Of a DNA stretch of 64,000 nt, positions 62,546 through 64,000 are shown in pieces. Numbering within the stretch: the stretch's first letter is position 1; every line of letters starts with the position of its first letter. Under the pieces are notes generated by a model. That model did not search any database. It was given only the letters and a program-made list of their open reading frames with translations, and was not told the origin of the DNA. Both the position numbers and the translations under genes were made by a program. Source of the stretch: Hydra vulgaris (Eukaryota > Cnidaria > Hydrozoa > Anthoathecata > Hydridae). The stretch spans positions 71,746,001 through 71,810,000 of the forward strand of contig NC_088921.1 of the NCBI RefSeq assembly GCF_038396675.1, in the 5' to 3' direction.

Positions 62546-63949
62546 ATTATGCTGTGTTAAGTTTTTTATGTACTAAGTATTTTTAAGTTTCAAAATATTT
62601 GCAAAGCAAAATTACAGTACTTGAAAACCACCAATAGTATAAATCTGAGTAATTAAACTCAAATAACATTGTTTCACCAATTTTTATAGTTTCATAAAGA
62701 TGGTTTGAGCTTCGTGGTTTCATGCTTAACAGTGTAAATTGTTAAGGTTGTGCCTTTTATATACTCAATATCTTTATCTTCAATGCGAACGTTTTTTGTT
62801 TTTTTTTTGTTAAAATATGCATTGAAATCCACAAATATGTTAAAAAGAAAGTTATTTTGTATTTAAAAAAATCAAATTTTTTAAACAAGTTATTTTTAAA
62901 GAATTCTTGACATCATGAACCATCATGAATATTATTTGTAAATAATGTTCATATTTTTATATAGTTAAAACTTGAAAAATACTGATATTTATTCATATAT
63001 AATACAAAAAAACTTGAACTTAGCTAATCCTAATATTTTGGATACAGTTGTAAATGGCATAAACTTAACTGCAAATCATAACCTGTCTAATTTCATAAAG
63101 CATCTTCGATGAAGGTATATATGCAAAAACTTTAAAATTTGTTTTGAAGAGAATAATAAACTATTAACTGCTTCCATTGATAAAGAATACTCTGCTCTTA
63201 TCCAACTGTAGTATCTGGTAGACCCCAGGTGAATTTTGATTCTTTAAAGGAGAAAAACAAAGAAAGAAAGATTAGCGCAATTAGTTGCATCACATTCATC
63301 TTAAGAACTATTGTTTGCACTTAAGAACTATTGTTTGAATCGGGGTAGTGCTAGCGCCAAGATGGTAAAGAAAAAGAAGCTAAAGCTGTTTTACAATTAT
63401 CCATATATATGAGTTGAAAACTATTACTGGCCATTTTTTAACACCTAATTACTTTAAAACTCATGACACTACTTCTCTTGGTATTCTGTTAAAAGCTATT
63501 TCAAGGCCTACAAATTACACTTGCAGATTTTTTTTGCTTTTCTAAAGACATTCTTGTCTTAGCTTGCCTTACAAGAAATATAGTTTCTATTGTTCTCTAT
63601 TTCTTGGCCTAAAACAACCCAACTGCATATAATGGTATATTCATTGGTTCCATGGGTGCCCGCATGATTTTTCATGTTTCAGATAGGACACTTCACACAT
63701 TGTGCAAACTCTAAACTTCAGTATGTTCATGCCTATGCCAAATGAGGAAGCCTTGCAAAATCTTGGGTTGGCGGAGGCTTGGGAACAATGAAGCCCTAAA
63801 ATATTTGTCCCTCCTGTCCAAACGTGATGGTACTAATGTAGTAAATTTTTCCACTTTACTATCTTAAACTAAATTTAAATTTATTACCAGATTTTAAAGT
63901 TATGACCTTGCAAAGTTTACACCACCCTCATTTTTCAGAGGGTCAGAAT

Positions 63950-63986
63950 GCGAATTTTCCAAATCAGAGGGATTTGGAAAATTCGC
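63950..63986. repeat. Perfect 16-bp hairpin
   Basis: GCGAATTTTCCAAATC, loop AGAGG, exact reverse complement. Outer sequence (AAAGTTATGACC / GGTTATAACTTT) extends the palindrome to about 63893-64000. Confidence 0.8.
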
Positions 63987-64000
63987 ATGGTTATAACTTT

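Larger units (their letters stand above)
60728..64000. other. AT-rich DNA, fold-back repeats, no gene seen
   Basis: Only structured parts are the fold-backs at 62345-62545 and 63950-63986. A faint coding trace (SGRPQVNFDSLKEKNKERK near 63215) may be a transposon relic but has no further support. Confidence 0.45.

Overview
The window looks like nuclear DNA of an animal, most probably a cnidarian of the Hydra type. It is very A+T rich, has (TA)n arrays, eukaryotic GT..TTTTTAG introns, no rRNA or clear host gene, and is almost wall-to-wall mobile and virus-derived DNA: a Polinton/Maverick, an animal EnSpm/CACTA, pogo, hAT, CR1/Jockey-like and Penelope-like remnants. The species call is inference from repeat content.

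Region 1 (1 to about 13.3 kb) is the right part of a virus-like element whose left part lies outside the window. It has short crowded genes on both strands, many broken by single stops or frameshifts. It carries an adenain-type cysteine protease remnant, several small arginine/lysine-rich core-like proteins (one pair paralogous, one with a histone-H3-tail-like stretch), and a run of spliced genes. The most striking part is 7.0-11.0 kb: a death-domain protein, a TRAF-like protein (zinc fingers, coiled coil, MATH domain), a death-effector-domain-like protein and a possible second death-fold protein sit side by side. All are adaptor modules of TNF-receptor/innate signalling. The TRAF-like gene is split by a 285-bp insertion with an 18-bp target duplication. 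Several genes share an acceptor-plus-leader sequence just before the ATG.

Region 2 (13.3-26.4 kb) is a graveyard of degenerate transposons: a transposase-like remnant, a CR1/Jockey-like 3' end, a hAT transposase, a Penelope GIY-YIG domain, microsatellites and palindromic elements.

Region 3 (26398-45414) is a nearly complete 19.0-kb Polinton with 6-bp target duplications (TCCGTT) and terminal inverted repeats of about 308 bp. It encodes fibre, cysteine protease, protein-primed PolB, DNA-binding proteins, major capsid, lytic-peptide-like protein, penton-like minor capsid, packaging ATPase, a PLA2-domain protein and retroviral-type integrase with chromodomain. Capsid, penton and ATPase frames are open; PolB, protease, fibre, PLA2 and integrase are broken. 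Most genes have a TATATATAA box directly before the ATG. One gene is cut by a 3.05-kb TA-target transposon with an open 561-residue frame and a foldback of about 1 kb.

Region 4 (45.4-64 kb) holds tRNA-like sequences, a 10.85-kb EnSpm/CACTA element (47170-58019) with two minus-strand genes and, nested inside it, a second DNA element that contains a pogo element, then a CR1/Jockey-like fragment and mostly featureless AT-rich DNA.
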